A stretch of DNA of 46,108 nucleotides from Paramarasmius palmivorus (GCA_037176845.1 JAYKXP010000250.1:1-46108), one strand, 5' to 3'; shown: positions 1 through 12,318, counted from the first letter of the stretch. Notes: generated by a model from the sequence alone, not told the origin. Program-made: numbers and translations.

Positions 1-1544
1 TCGAACGATTCGTGTCGATTCCTCTCATCATGGACACGCTTTAAACACATTTTGCAGCAGCCTTCGACACTCAACACACTACGAATTTGCTGCAACCCAA
101 GCACTACTTCAACAAGAGCTCTTCCAGACGAATCTGTCAACTTATCCTGGTGTCCTTGATCTGCATGATGAGAGAAAACGAGAGATGTCGGTGCCACCAT
201 CCTCTTCCTCGCACACTAGTCATGGTTCACACTAGCTGATATTGTAGCATTCGAGTACCAGACACCCGAGAAGTAACCAGAGCTGAAGTGGAACCGCGAA
301 TAACCCACATATAACGAACCTGAACGCTCCATATGTAACAAAAACTTTTAGGAATATCCCTTCATTGGGCATCGACGAAAAAGCCGCCATTTCCCAAGAA
401 TGTCTTGTGTATCTCCGCGAGCGAGGAAAACCAGACGCAACATTTCGAATAGCTGAGTTTGAGGTTTTGGTCCAGGTGTTCCGGGGATAGTAGGTGTCGG
501 TGAGGTGGATTGTGAGAGCGTCGGCCTGACCACGATCTCCTCGTCGCGCACACGCTGCGATAAAGCACGCAAAGTACGTCAAGAAATCATGTACTTTTAC
601 GATTTGCATCGATTTCTCACTTATATATTTCAAGAAATCGATAAGAAACTCAGAGGGACGGTACCGTGCCAGCAAATTGACGACACTCTAGCGACATCCT
701 ATGATACTCTTCCATCTATGGCTATAGGGCTATCGTCGACGGAAATTTCAGCGGGTTTCTCAGTGGATGAATTCGCATCAACTATCATGGTCGCTTCGAA
801 GGGTTTCAGACTTTCAGTCAGTTATTATTCGTGCGTTGTGCTCTCTTTACTTTCTCTCTGTTCCCTTACTATTTAATCTCCTCTAGAATTATTATAACAC
901 AAACTTCAACCTTGTCCGCCAAGGGTGACATTCAACCTGAGCTTCTGCAATCCACAGGCCATCATAAACGAACTGCTCTGGTGAATGTCCCTGGAACATT
1001 CTTATGAAATGCCTACCCGTACTTGGCAAAAAGTGTTCCAAACTTCGAATCGTCCCTTCATGGCAGCAATGATCACAAGCACTATTGTCTGGCACTGTGA
1101 GCGGCGGTAGTAGTCAGTCGATACCGCGTCCATTATCCTCTTCAGTGCTCTTGTGACCGCCGCTCCCTTTCGTTGTTAAATGACTGCGAGCAGAGATAGG
1201 AATCCTTCGTAGCTTATTAGGGTGTAATATCTCGGACACCGTTTGCAAGAATAAACATCCTCTGACCACATGGGCGGGAATCTCGTTCTCGAAGTCTTAA
1301 GAGGGGGCTTCGCGTCGGACTATGCATATATGAATGTTGACACTTTCCGTTGAAGACGCAGCATATATATAGATCCAAAATGATAATACGCCAAAATTGG
1401 AATGTCATGTTGTATGTACCACGGAAAAGGTGGGTGTCAGATCACTCAGTTTTGTGTACTTTGTATGCATATATGGTTCTCTACTACTCTTTACAGCCTC
1501 GATTTACGAAGCTACAAGATCAAAAAAACGTGGTCCTTCGTATT
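1..1544. repeat. Flank of F-box array unit, no supported gene
   Basis: No convincing gene is visible. Parts of this stretch resemble the flanks of the other F-box units: about 60-150 resembles 25690-25790, about 240-300 resembles 21775-21835, and about 575-650 resembles 25590-25665. The pieces share short blocks such as GTACGTCAAGAA and ACACTACRAAT, diverged by many substitutions. I read it as the intergenic remainder of one unit of a tandemly duplicated locus, with a further unit probably to the left of the window. Short open frames here are not supported by domain or splice evidence. Confidence 0.5.
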
Positions 1545-3035
1545 TCAATCATCGATGGAGACAATTGCGCAATGTATGCCCTTTCGAGAGAGTACCTCGA
1601 TCCTCTCCACAATCGAGGAGTCAGAGATACAGGTATCAATATGATTCGGCCCAGGTTGAAGTTCCCAGTCATGAAAATACTGTAGCTCGGCATCCATCAA
1701 CCTAGTAACCCCAACTGCAGCACTCCGGGACTCGACCATATCCAAAAAAGTAGTAGCATACTCGGCTGTCATGCGTGAGTCGAACTCGAGCAGACAAAGT
1801 TCCACGAGCTTGGGGGCTAGGAAAGCTTGGGATGTGTCTGTGATTGTGAGGTCTTGGATGAGATGGAGGATTCTATTTTCTGTTCCACTGTCGTCCTCCG
1901 GGTGTACAGCGTAGACCTTGAATCCAAAACAATACAAATCGGGACAGATTTGAAGAACGTCCCTGCATAATGTTCGGTCTATATCCCGAGCCCCTACCAT
2001 CAGCACCAATTTCCGCAATGACGCAGAAAAGCATTGGATAGCTGCAACGACAGCTGAAGTAAGACCTGTAGGAACCTGAACTTCGTCCGAGTCGCCCGAT
2101 ATGTCCAACTCAAACATTTGCAATGCGGGCAACGAAAATTGCGCAAGTGAGTTCACAATCTCGACGAGCCAATCCGGGGGGGTGCGTATTGTAAGTTCTC
2201 GCAGTGACGAATGAACGATAACATCCGGTGGAGGACCATCGTCTGACAGTGTGTCCACCACCAGTTTCTTCAAATTCGAGCAGGAGAGGAGGATACGGGC
2301 CATTTCGGTAACTTCCAATCGACCACTACGAACGGTCGTGAGCTGGTGGCAGGGGAAAAGTTCTGAGGGGACAACGTTGAGTGATTCTACTGTCACGAGT
2401 TTCGGTGCATTCTTCAGGGCGTGTGAAAACCAACTGAAGGTACGTGCCAGTCCGTACTCTTCTAACAGTATAGTGAATGAAGCATTCGTGATCAAGGTGT
2501 GTAGGTGAGGAAAGGCAAAGGAGCCACCGAAATAGTGTGCGGGCACAGCGAACCCTGACCACCCCCCGTAGAATGTAAACTCTTCGCATCTCTGTATTTC
2601 CGGGATGATCATCCTCAGAACATCAATGCCAGAGATTGATCTCGTATTAGACCTGTCTCTAAGCTCTATCCGCAGTGGGTGCGAGCCCGCATTTTCAAGG
2701 TGAACCTTCAAGATGTGTAGAATCCCCTCACGGACACGATCTACGTCAATGAGGAGGGATGCCCATAGGCTAGGCCGCGAACGGATCGTTTTCCGCCAGC
2801 GGGAACAGACTTGGGATAAAGGAAGGGATAGCGAAGGAGGTTTCGAGGATATGTTCAACGAATATCCTGAAGATTCGTGGACGATTGTGAAAATCGCGTC
2901 GAGAGTCTCCGTGGGTATTCTCTCTATCGGTGGAAGCAGGGGACGATGGTGCGCGACCTGTCCTGTCAGAGCAAGGGCTGAGGGCGTTGTTGGATCAGAA
3001 GCGTCGTCTTCATTACAAATCACTGTCTGCGGCAT
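1545..3035 (-). CDS. F-box-like protein with LRR-like C-terminal half (array copy 1)
   Basis: Single-exon 496-residue protein. Residues about 35-95 carry the F-box-like pattern of agaric fungi: IERIPTETLDAIF, a variable loop, then LPLSQVCSRWRKTIRSRPSLW. The rest has leucine-spaced segments (for example LRELTI and LPALQMFELDI) that fit a degenerate LRR substrate-binding half. Family members normally join an SCF ubiquitin ligase through Skp1; the substrate cannot be inferred. It is closely similar along its whole length to the gene at 22450-23952, including the C-terminal RIEVLSRKGIHCAI versus RIKKLSLKGIRCAI. The ATG at 3035 gives the same N-terminal NEDDAS motif in both copies, which supports this start. 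The upstream 600 bp is duplicated too, so it is a tandem or segmental duplicate. The frame is intact. Confidence 0.85.
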   Translation of the reverse strand: MPQTVICNEDDASDPTTPSALALTGQVAHHRPLLPPIERIPTETLDAIFTIVHESSGYSLNISSKPPSLSLPLSQVCSRWRKTIRSRPSLWASLLIDVDRVREGILHILKVHLENAGSHPLRIELRDRSNTRSISGIDVLRMIIPEIQRCEEFTFYGGWSGFAVPAHYFGGSFAFPHLHTLITNASFTILLEEYGLARTFSWFSHALKNAPKLVTVESLNVVPSELFPCHQLTTVRSGRLEVTEMARILLSCSNLKKLVVDTLSDDGPPPDVIVHSSLRELTIRTPPDWLVEIVNSLAQFSLPALQMFELDISGDSDEVQVPTGLTSAVVAAIQCFSASLRKLVLMVGARDIDRTLCRDVLQICPDLYCFGFKVYAVHPEDDSGTENRILHLIQDLTITDTSQAFLAPKLVELCLLEFDSRMTAEYATTFLDMVESRSAAVGVTRLMDAELQYFHDWELQPGPNHIDTCISDSSIVERIEVLSRKGIHCAIVSIDD

Positions 3036-3640
3036 GTTCGTTCCTTTGGTGCTAAGAACTGATGCCTGTCAGCTCGAAATACATGCACCCGCTCAAGGTA
3101 AAGAACTTACCAGATACACGTGGAGATTTGGTCTATTAATGCAGAATGTCTGTTCTGCTCTGATGCCCAGCTAGAGAACAGGATACTGTATTGAAGGGTA
3201 TAATTCACCTAGAATCGTGATATACGAGCACTGGTTTGGTCGTGAATAATCGGAATCCTAATTCGCGACGTTGAGCTATTGACGTTGGCGAAATTACAGA
3301 GTCAAGAAAGTGCAGAGCTGAAGATATAGTGTCAATTCCATGAGTATAAGATACACCTCAGATAGCTGAAGTTTTACCTGTATAGGTAGTAGTGCTGTAG
3401 CGGGAATGGCTGTGGGCAGTGATGGTACGAGTACAACCTGCGTGCACGTGTTCGAGTTCCCGTGGGAGCACATTAAGAAGACAGTGGATTCTCCGGAGTC
3501 CGAAGCTCTGAAGGACCACTTGTAGAAAGACGACTTTTCGAATACGAGCCGCTGTAGGGACAGGACTTGCAATAAATAACGAAATTTTTAAGGACTAAGC
3601 AAGAGAGTAAAACGCGCAAAAGAGTGATGAGGAAGTGTCC
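3036..3640. repeat. Duplicated 5' flank of F-box copy 1
   Basis: The region upstream of F-box copy 1 matches the region upstream of copy 2 (about 23953-24545) in the same order. Shared blocks include CTGTGGGCAGTG versus CCGTGGGCAGTG and the GCGCAAAAGRGTGATGA block at about 3614 and 24520. Similarity stops near 3635, marking where unit A ends and non-array DNA begins. No gene is supported in it. Confidence 0.6.
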
Positions 3641-3934
3641 ATCAGAGAGGAAACACAATGTACCATTGACTCTCTACTCGAACTTAAAGCCACCAACCAA
3701 TCCTATTACATTTTCGAGATCAACGAATATTTGATGATGGCGAGTTGGTCGAATAATTGAACAGGCCTTGTATTTGTAGGATAGCCAAAACGATTTGGAG
3801 GATGGCGGTTATTGGGAGCATTATCCAGCCACCGAATATATAAAACTTCGTTTCTGGATAGGGCCGATTCAGCGATCCGGGTTGGTGCAGCGAAGAACTT
3901 AGACCTGTAACCGATCCCTAAGTGACGAGCAAGC

Positions 3935-4462
3935 ATGTATCGACGGAGCCTGGGTCACCGCGGGCTGGGTATCCCCAACGAGATGTTGCTTGACGTGATT
4001 CGATGCCATCCGATGCCATCTGAGAAATTCGATGTCTGCCGATATTCACCTGACGTATACTCAGAAAATATATCTGGGACTTTACAGAATGGACAGAGGA
4101 ACTTGGAAAAACACGTTGAAAAGTTTTCGAGCTCGCCGCTGGTCCGTGCGCGAGTCAGGGTCAAATTGACTTCGGAGACACTTTCTCCCACGTCCCATTC
4201 TTTCCTTCCTACCACCACCATCTCCTCTACCCAACTTGTATCCTACGCTATCTGCTTTATCCGTGCTCAAGGACATACGATACACGTTCTAAATTCAGGA
4301 AAGACTGGCTTTGGGTACGTTTTGAATCTCCTTTCGCCTTTGATTCTGAATTCTCACTGCAACGCGACTCCTAGGCTACCTTTGGACCAACTTTGGACGC
4401 CAGTACCTTGGGGAACTTACGGTGAGTCTAGGGGATCCTTTCATATCACATTATCATCCTAA
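3935..4462 (+). pseudogene. Short frame with F-box-like N-terminus, probably a remnant
   Basis: The first 30 codons read MYRRSLGHRGLGIPNEMLLD, the start of an agaric F-box (IPNEMLLDVI). The normal continuation (an L-x(4)-C-x-x-W type core) is absent and the remaining ~145 residues have no recognisable pattern, so I regard it as a decayed or chance fragment. It lies at the edge of the F-box array, on the opposite strand to the intact copies. Confidence 0.25.
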
Positions 4463-5525
4463 CAACACCATATTACTAAGGACAGTGATACCGTTGCATG
4501 AGAAGACTTGTTGCTGGGAGAAGAGGTGTAGAGAGTAAGGGAGCAGGGAGTCCAGTGTCTGGGGGCAGTAGGGCATAGGGTTGGGGCATAGTTGGGATCC
4601 AGCGGTGGGGTATATACGCGGCTGACTCGTAGTCGTAACGCGTAACGCGTAGAGTTGACGTATTGTAATTAGAGTATGTTCTTGAATATATATTTTATTA
4701 TTTACACTAATAAAACCCAAAGGGAACCGAGCCTAGAACCAAGAAATACCCATAACCAGTACTGTGTCAGAAATTATCAGGTAGCGTCCAATAACGTCTG
4801 ATAACGTCCGTGAAAACTCCCACTTAAGGACGCTATCCGACACCATCCGACGTTATTCGACAAATGGGAAGGGCATCAAATGGCGTCGGATAGCGTCAGA
4901 TAAAACCCCACTGGGGGGTATCCGTCACGTGCGTACCCAGTACCCTCCTCGAGACAAAGACCACAATCAACACAACGCGCAGCCACAACGGCCACAGTTC
5001 CCACTGTCAGACGCTCGGGACTAGCGCTCGATCGCTCGCGGGTACTCGAGTTCTGACACCTATTCCTGTATTTAGAATACTCCCTTAGATAGTAATGCGA
5101 TCACTTCCGTTAGTGCAAAGCGTGAGGATGCGCGTGAACAGAGGAAAGCCGACCTCTACTGCCTCCTCCTTCGTTATCGGAGGCGTCTCCTTCCTTGAAA
5201 GAGTCGCAACGGTGGCAAGGCACTGCAAACACGCCTTGCCCTTGCAGAGGCTGTCTTCTGGTCATGACTGAATGCTTGTATGGGTCAACTGGGCTTGAAC
5301 TACGCCCAAGATGTGAATTTGTCCAGAGTGAACAGTGTATTGTCTGTAATTCAGCACACTGTTGAAATTGACGCTGCGTGATCAAACGCGTAGATTGACA
5401 GTGAATACAACGGATGCATTTCCTTTCTCGTTACGTAGACATGTTCACTAATCGCATTCCGACCGACATACTTAAATGATTACCGCGTCCCTTTTCATTT
5501 ACCACACTTTCCTCTTTCCACCGTT
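4463..5525. other. Gene-free stretch
   Basis: No frame here has domain, splice or codon support. It contains the short-motif cluster listed separately at 4782-4897. Around 5011-5057 there is an imperfect inverted repeat (GTCAGA ... TCTGAC). The last ~100 bp should hold the promoter of the gene starting at 5526, but I see no clear TATA box. Confidence 0.5.
4782..4897. repeat. Cluster of TARCGTC-type motifs in both orientations
   Basis: Eight copies of a 7 bp motif close to TARCGTC lie within 116 bp. Forward copies are at 4782, 4792, 4802, 4881 and 4891; reverse copies (GACGYTA or GACACCA) are at 4829, 4839 and 4849. Copies within each sub-cluster are spaced 10 bp apart. This could be a subterminal repeat array of a DNA transposon or a protein-binding array. 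No flanking terminal repeats were recognised. Confidence 0.6.
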
Positions 5526-7127
5526 ATGGACGAACAAGCAGCTATGCAAAACTTAGGAGCCCCGTACACCGATAAGGAACTCCAGTGAGTCAATGCACAA
5601 CCAGACCGAATTGAACTGAACATACCCTCTGGAAGATCAATGAACCGTAAACAACTTGCTTCCATCATCGCTACACGTCCAGAGACTTGGCCAACTCAGC
5701 TCGGACCTGCAGAGGTGGAGCACATGGCAAAGTCCAAGAGACTGACCCTCACCGACATCATACGCAATCCTGCCAATGAGTTTCGGCATCCACCAAAGAC
5801 GACGCAGATCATCAACGCAGCTCCTAACGCAACCCCGGCTTCTCATGTACCGTTGCTCCCTTCGCTTCCTCAACCCGCATCTCAGGGAGCCATGCAAGCA
5901 CAGATCATCAACAGCATCGACCCTCGTGCTCTGACTGCCCGGAACGGGATGTCAGCCTTTGCGCCTTTCAGCCACGGTCCTCTTCAGATAGTTCCCAATG
6001 TTATCGCACCCAACTATTCATCGCAGGATGTGAGTAACAATGTCAGGGAATGTAGACCGCTTCTTACCCTTATTCCAGCTTTCGTCTCAGCTATTATCCA
6101 ACCCATCTCTCAGCACCTCGACTTTCCAAAATGCCAGGACCTCCTATGCCGTGAGCTTTATTTGACTCATTGATATCTCGAGTCTAATATTTGGTAGCCG
6201 GTTTCTGTCATCGTATCTGATCCACGGGTCGAGGAATTCCCTGTGTTTAAACGACCCCAGCTCGCCGATGTAACCGTTAAGATCGCACTGGACGTTGGTG
6301 GTCCCGGAAGGAACTTTATCTGTGCTTTGGAGCTCATGATGAGCCTACAACAGACGCATGCGGCCATTCCAGGTCAGTCGATTAATATGTTCGAGATAGA
6401 AGCAAAAAACACTCACCTTTTGCCCATAAACTGAATAGGACGCGACACTGTACAAATCAGTTACAGCCACGACCAGACAGATCAATCATGGCACTGTACC
6501 TTTTGCACATGCTTCCGACCTGAAGACCCCAAGGGTTCATTGTACAATCCGCCGCACTTGCGTTTCCCACCTCAAGACACGCTTTATCTGGAAGTTATCC
6601 CTTTGGTGGTGAGCGAACGAAATATACGATCATGACACACACCTAATCTATTCATCAAGGCTAACGCAAACATGACAAGCAAGAAGCAGGCAAGGCGGAG
6701 CACGGGTAATCCTACACGTGTTGCGTGGGTGAAGAAACAGCTAGAAGTTCGACCGGGGTGGAAAGACTTTCAAGAACGTCGTAACAAGCAGCTCAATCGT
6801 ACTCAGTCCCTCGAACACTGGAAGTTCGCTTGCGCATGCGTCAAGGAGTACTCCAGGACTCGTCCTAAAGGCATGTCAGTAAGTATTGATAACCTCACCT
6901 GTCATTCTAAACGCTCACCACCCGAACAGAAGATTAACGCAGTCGATGTCTACGACGCTTTGGGTATTGGCTCCACTTGGTATGCGAAGGTTGCAAGGGC
7001 GTATGAAATCTATGAAGATGGCGGTGAGGCACTATTTAACGAGCTTGGGGAAGATGACTTACAGAGAGGGGGCAACTGGCTGCAAGACTATCTAATTAGT
7101 CAAGCGCCTCCAACGCTGACGTCTTAA
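5526..7127 (+). CDS. Hypothetical protein, seven exons, 428 residues
   Basis: I read seven exons: 5526-5584, 5636-6029, 6079-6150, 6198-6372, 6439-6608, 6660-6878 and 6930-7127. They total 1287 nt in one continuous frame, with GTGAGT, GTGAGC, GTCAGT and GTAAGT-type donors. No known family is recognised. Visible features are a proline/alanine-rich linker around residues 70-110, a beta-rich middle segment (VSVIVSDPRVEEFPVF onward), a small cysteine cluster WHCTFCTCF near residue 255, and a basic region around residue 300 (SKKQARRS). It converges tail-to-tail with the XPG-like gene, stop to stop 160 bp apart. The start is the first ATG after a pyrimidine-rich leader. The gene looks intact. Confidence 0.7.
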
Positions 7128-7288
7128 TCTTGTGTTTGATACGAATTTGTTGTAGAATAGCTGTTCAAGAGTTGATGTACGATTAGTGACACGAATCAGA
7201 ATGCTTTATACAACCTGTGCTTTATCTTACACAACGTCGAGATACTATACATGTTATAAGTCAGATAGGCACGATAAGTAATGATCCT

Positions 7289-8932
7289 CTACTCAGCCGA
7301 TTCTTCTTTTACCTCCTGTACCATTTCTACCATCATTGCCTCTCCTGGATCTTCTGAACCTTCTCGGTCTGAAGCCGAAAGCGTCATGTCGTCGTCGTCG
7401 TCGCTATCGACAACATTATCGATGAACTGAGAAGCATAGTTAGACATGGCACTGCGCCTACAATTTTGGGAACAGCATACCAGCTTCTCTTTGATATACC
7501 GCTTCACCAAGTCCGGGATTCGAAGAGAAACCGACTTGTCAGCAATTGGAAGCCTTGCTGCGATTCCCACGTGTTTCAAAGACACGAGAAAGCGAGTGCA
7601 CTTTAGACCATTGCGTGGTGTCCTCATCGCTGTCTCAGAGAGGATTTTTGCACGCAAGTACCGAGCCTTGATAATCTGCTTCTCGGGATCGTATTCTGCG
7701 ACGGGCTGAGCATTAGGTTAGATGTGTACCGATTATCAATTGAAACAACTTCACGTACAGATAAAAGCACACTGGCTATGACCGCCTGCCAAATTGACAA
7801 CCCACCATCTCGTACAATGGCAGATGAATCTGCGTGTTCCCATCCAAGATGACGAACTCCCCACAAACGAAGCCGAGCCACATCAACGATGTCATACCAA
7901 CCCCGAAGCATAGCGAAGCCTGCCAACTGCGTCTGACGCTGGCGCTTGTTGTACAGATAGAGCGCCAGTTCTTCTCGAGGCCATAGCCATGTAAAGTAAG
8001 ATGCAAGCTTTGCGTGGCGTCTCGACAACACTCTATTTGGGTTCGTCTCCAAAGTTTCGCAGAGTTCCAGGTTGATATTATAGAAAGCTTTCTCAAGCTT
8101 TCCTTGGTTGATGCCGAGCCAGGTGTCCATCGCGTCCATAAGCATATCGCCGATATTGGTCTTTGCGGCTAGGTCCTTGGCTAGAGAGTCTGTAACTCCC
8201 AACGGGCAGATGTAGCCACTGAGCAGGAGAATGAGGACCATTCCCGCTCGATTGATACCTGTGGTGCGCTCGAGAACTGCGGCGTCGTAAACATCCACCT
8301 CGACATCACCATTGCTGGTACTGTCAATCGTTTTGATTAGATTAGATCATAAAGAAGCAACACCCAAGACTCACGACAGGATCTCACGCAACACGACTGG
8401 TGCTCCCAGAGCTAGTGGAAGTGTATTGGTGGCAATGATCGCGTCAATGTGTCCATCGTAGGCCCACTGTGCAAGCAGTGATTCTGCGTCAGCCGATGCC
8501 TATACGTCGGTGTCGGTCAGCATCTGGGACGATCTATAGTAACTATGCTCACCTTTAGACAATGATATCCAAGGATTTCAAGTAATTCCAACAGTGCTTC
8601 CAGGATGGCGGGGTCTCCCCTCAAGTGCCTGTGTCCTGGCAGGTTGGGGCCATGGGTAACACCGAACCCAACAATTGCGGCCTCCCGGTACCGAGCAAGG
8701 CGTTGAAAGCAACTTTGCAGGCTTCCTGATTCTCGCGCAAGGGCGCTACAAGGTTCGTCTATCAGCTATTGCTCGAAGTAGCTGGGTTGACGACTTACTC
8801 GATAGAGAATCCAACATATGCGGAACGATCGCTGTCCCTGCGAGGGAGGAAGCCTTTGCGATAAGACCAATCTTTGAGGGGAATGGTAGTCTTGTGGGGT
8901 TTGAGAATCCTGTCGAGACGACTGATATCCAT
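7289..8932 (-). CDS. XPG/GEN1-superfamily protein with degenerate active site
   Basis: Five exons (8932-8799, 8745-8553, 8499-8375, 8320-7759, 7705-7289) give 1431 nt in frame, 476 residues. Order: an XPG N-like region (SYRKGFLPRRDSDRSAYVGF near residue 25), an XPG I-like region (ADAESLLAQWAYDGHIDAII and then GAPVVLREI), and the helix-hairpin entry (TGINRAGMVLILLLSG). The C-terminal half is conserved in agaric GEN-like proteins. The acid tail DSDDDDD lies near residue 445. In active Rad2/XPG enzymes the positions aligned here carry acidic residues (VFDG, EAEAE, TDDSD, GGDYD). Here they read GVTHG, ADAES, IATNT and SGYIC, so metal-dependent cleavage is unlikely. Frame and splicing are intact, which argues for a maintained pseudo-enzyme. 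An extra 5' exon is possible. Confidence 0.65.
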
Positions 8933-9142
8933 GTCTACAAAGAGGAATGCAATGGTAAGAGGAGAAGGTGTTCAAATTACCTATCCATTGTTTTAATCTC
9001 ATCTGACGGTCCAAAACTACTGCCGTCCTGATAAAAATATGCCGCAAGTAGTAAATTCTCGCTGTAAGTATACAAAAAGTCCAAAACAAGATGCCAAGCG
9101 AATGAAACATGAAAAGTGGACGCTTGTACCCTGAAACCTTCC

Positions 9143-12100
9143 CTAATTCCAGATCAGCTGCCTGCGAATGTAGTCCCGATGACTACTTGCCGAATCGTAC
9201 GGCAGTCGAACTTCCGGCGGCTGTGTTCTGGCAGCGGCACGTACAGTTTCAAACGCCTCTCGTGCTTTCTTCCTGTTCTCGCTGGGTTCTTCTACTATTG
9301 CCAGGTGTTCGGGATCGAGATCCAGGAATTGAGGAGCTTCTGCACGCAACCAAGTGAATTGAGGATTGACGGTGACGGCCATCCACCATTTACTTTCTTC
9401 GCGATGGACTTGGTTGAAGAAATAGTAGATCCCTCGAACGACCTTTCCGATATCGTCTTCCGTGCCGCCTACGATAACCATAAGGGACTGGCTGCCGAAA
9501 TTCCTGGGAACAGCTTTGACGACGTCGCCGTTAGGTACGTCTTCCTTCCCGCGTCCTTTCTTACGCATGGCAACAATTCCTGTCGGTCTCATGCTGGTCT
9601 CGATGAAGATCTCCTTGGACTTGACCTTCACCTGGAAGATCATGTTGACCAACTTCGGATGAAGGAACCAGTGCATCGGCACTGCTGGAATACGGGGAGC
9701 AGACGGCGAGGGCAGCGGTGACAGTGAAGGGGAACGCAAGTTGGCAGGCAAGCTATCGAAGAGCCCGTCGAGTTTTGCTTGGATCTCGTACTCGATAGAG
9801 CCTGCACTCCAGGAAGGAGAAAACGCTGTTCTATCCCATAAATAGGTAGATTCATTGGAGATGCGATTATCGGAGTTCTCGGCCTCGACAACAGAGTGAG
9901 TAATGCCAGATTCATTGTTTGGATTCCAGACACTCCAAGGGTCGTCTATCTCGACGTTCTCCTGTTCATCGACATCACCCGCCTCATCATCATCTGTTTC
10001 GTTGTTCTCCATCCCAACACTGTCTTCGAGCAGTCCAAGGGGTTCTTCCGTCACAGAAGGTCCTTCCACTGTCTCCGTATCCCAGTTCCTTTCTTTCACC
10101 TTCTTCTGCTTCTTCTGAGGAGCCCACAATCGCTCCGGCACCAAGTCGTGCGGCAAGGGAGCGAATATGGAGGACTTGAGAACCGGCCAATACAGGTAGA
10201 GAGGTTTTTTTGTTCTTTCTTCCAGGACATCCTTCAAAGACACCCATTCTAACCGGTTGACTACCTCGCCAGCTCGTTGCAGTTCAACCTGTAGCTTGAT
10301 ACGGCGAGTCGGTGAACACTGACTATTCACATCTTTGACGACAGCGACCGTTCCTTTATGGTGACCTTTGATTATTGAAACTCGGACGCCAAACCACGGA
10401 GGCCGACCCGTATACATCTTATCCAACTCGGGATCGATGCGATACTGACGGTAATACTCCGGTAGTGGACGCGCTACGAGCAATGGCTGTCGAGTTCTAC
10501 AATATGAACTTTTTTTAGTAATAACACAATAAACTTGATGGATGATGCTTACCGTTCATCGAGTAAATGTACAGGTTCGAATTCCGTCGAGGAGTCGAAC
10601 CGGAACAGGTAAACAGTGATGCCCAACTTGTTAGGAGCAGTACGCCGAACACGCTTGATTTCACCAACACATCCATGGTAAACGTCGTAATGAGAATCCT
10701 TTTCAGATTCGACGACAACACGAACGTCATACCAAGGTCCATGGTCCATGGTAAAGGGAGGCGGGATGACTTTGACCGAATTGACATGAAGAATGGCATC
10801 CTGTACTAAGAAATAAATGACATGTCTAAGTATAGAGGCAAAACGCTTACCATGTTGTGCTGGATCCGAGCCAACTTGCCCTTTGGAGTCTGCCAGGGAG
10901 TTTGAGTATCGCGGTTGTCATTGTCGGACGTAAGTTCAAAGATATGAATTTCGGCACCGTTTGACTGGGTGACTAGACCTTCTAGCCCAACATGGACACC
11001 AGCAACCACTTGAACGTAATCACCTGGGCGCACGACCTTTAATAGAAGCCGCATGGGAATGACATGGACGTCCGAATAAGTGTCCTGGGACCATTCCCCG
11101 ACTTCAACGCGACAAGTGCCCTCATTCTCTGCTACTTCCAAAACCACACTCATGACGCCTGGCATGTTCTTGACGGTGACAGCTTCACCATGTTCGAACT
11201 TCCAATGTTCCAGGCATGGTAAAGTAGACTGAAGGATAAATGGATGTCGGGATTGAACAAATAAACGCAATGATTCGGGGGAAAGAACGGGAAATCGAGG
11301 ATCTAAACTTGTTTCCAGGAAAAAGCGGAGGACAAGGCCATGCGAGAAGGTTCGTTTGTTGTATCGGAAGGTTTCTTTCTCCTTCAACTTGCTGATCTCC
11401 TCCGTTCTGTACTCTCTGTGGTCGAATAGACGTAGAGACCACCGAGTGGGCCGCTTCTGGTCTCGTTTGCGCTTGCGCTCCCTCTCCTTGTCATCTCCTT
11501 CCTTCCCCTCAACAAGCTGTAGCCGTTCATGTTTGGAAGCTAGTCGAGGGACCAAGAAAACCCAATAGCCACGACGACCTTCCCTCGTTCTGTCCGTACG
11601 ATATACGATCCCGACATCGCCTTCGTGTTGTCCTCGGTGTCGTATAATGATCCATTCGCCAGACGCTAATTCCCGCCGACGAATCAAGGAAGATTCAGGA
11701 GCGTCATCTCGCTCCCATGCAGCCCATGCAGCCCATGCCTCTCGGATGATGAAGCGAGATTGCTGGGAGAGATGGGGATAGGTGCTGCCCAGACGTCGTT
11801 TGGGAAGTTTACTGAAATCAAGTTCGAGTTCTGGGCGTTCTGGCGGTTGAAGTGGAGGAGCCAGTTGAGGTGTCGTGAAGGGTTCGGGGTTATCTCTTTC
11901 TCGACGAAGGGCAGCTTCTGCCCAAGGGTGAAGAGGACCTTTCGGCTCTGAATGTGTTTCTGCAGAGTCCGTGCCCGATCCAGCAACAGGACGGCTGCCC
12001 TCAGCATCTTGGGATAATGTGCGCGACTCGGAAGGTGTTGGTTCTTCGGGAAGGAGGCGAGCGAATATGCTCGCGAATAGTTGTTCTGCCGGTGGAATCC

Positions 12101-12318
12101 TCCTCCTCTTCAAAGGTCTTCTTGTTTGTCCAGGATCTGCATCATCCTCTTCAATCCCAACGCGATCTTTTGCAATGAACCGCTGTAAGCACTCCGACTG
12201 TCATACAGAAGACGTTAGACATACCACAAGGTTCGGTATCCCCCACCTCATCAGAACTCCATTCCTCTTCGTCGCTGTCTTCTCTCGCTTCGACGTCCAG
12301 GAAGCTCTGCAGTGCCAT
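9143..12318 (-). CDS. Spt5-like KOW-repeat protein A (1001 residues)
   Basis: Four exons (12318-12247, 12182-10851, 10800-10553, 10496-9143) total 3006 nt in frame. The N-terminus is acidic (FLDVEAREDSDEEEW) and followed by RFIAKD after intron 1. KOW-like segments lie near residues 200 (GEWIIIRHRGQHEGDVGIVY), 355, 410 (PGDYVQVVAGVHVGLEGLV) and 590 (GVRVSIIKGHHKGTVAVV). This matches the acidic/NGN/KOW plan of Spt5, the RNA polymerase II elongation factor, but it is too divergent to be the housekeeping Spt5. It is a paralogue of the gene at 35656-39660, with which it shares the FLD[VI]EA motif and the intron 1 position. The intron 1 donor used is GTGGGG; the stronger-looking GTATGT nearby would break the frame, so exon 1 is the least certain part. 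Confidence 0.65.

Noticed and set aside
10569..10590. tRNA-like B-box (GGTTCGAATTCC).
   Set aside because: No matching A-box, acceptor stem or anticodon arm; it lies inside a coding exon of the Spt5-like gene.
12225..12246. GTATGT as the donor of intron 1 in the 9143-12318 gene.
   Set aside because: It would give a ~42 nt intron and put exon 2 out of frame; the GTGGGG donor keeps 3006 nt in frame and joins EEW...RFIAKD as in the paralogue.
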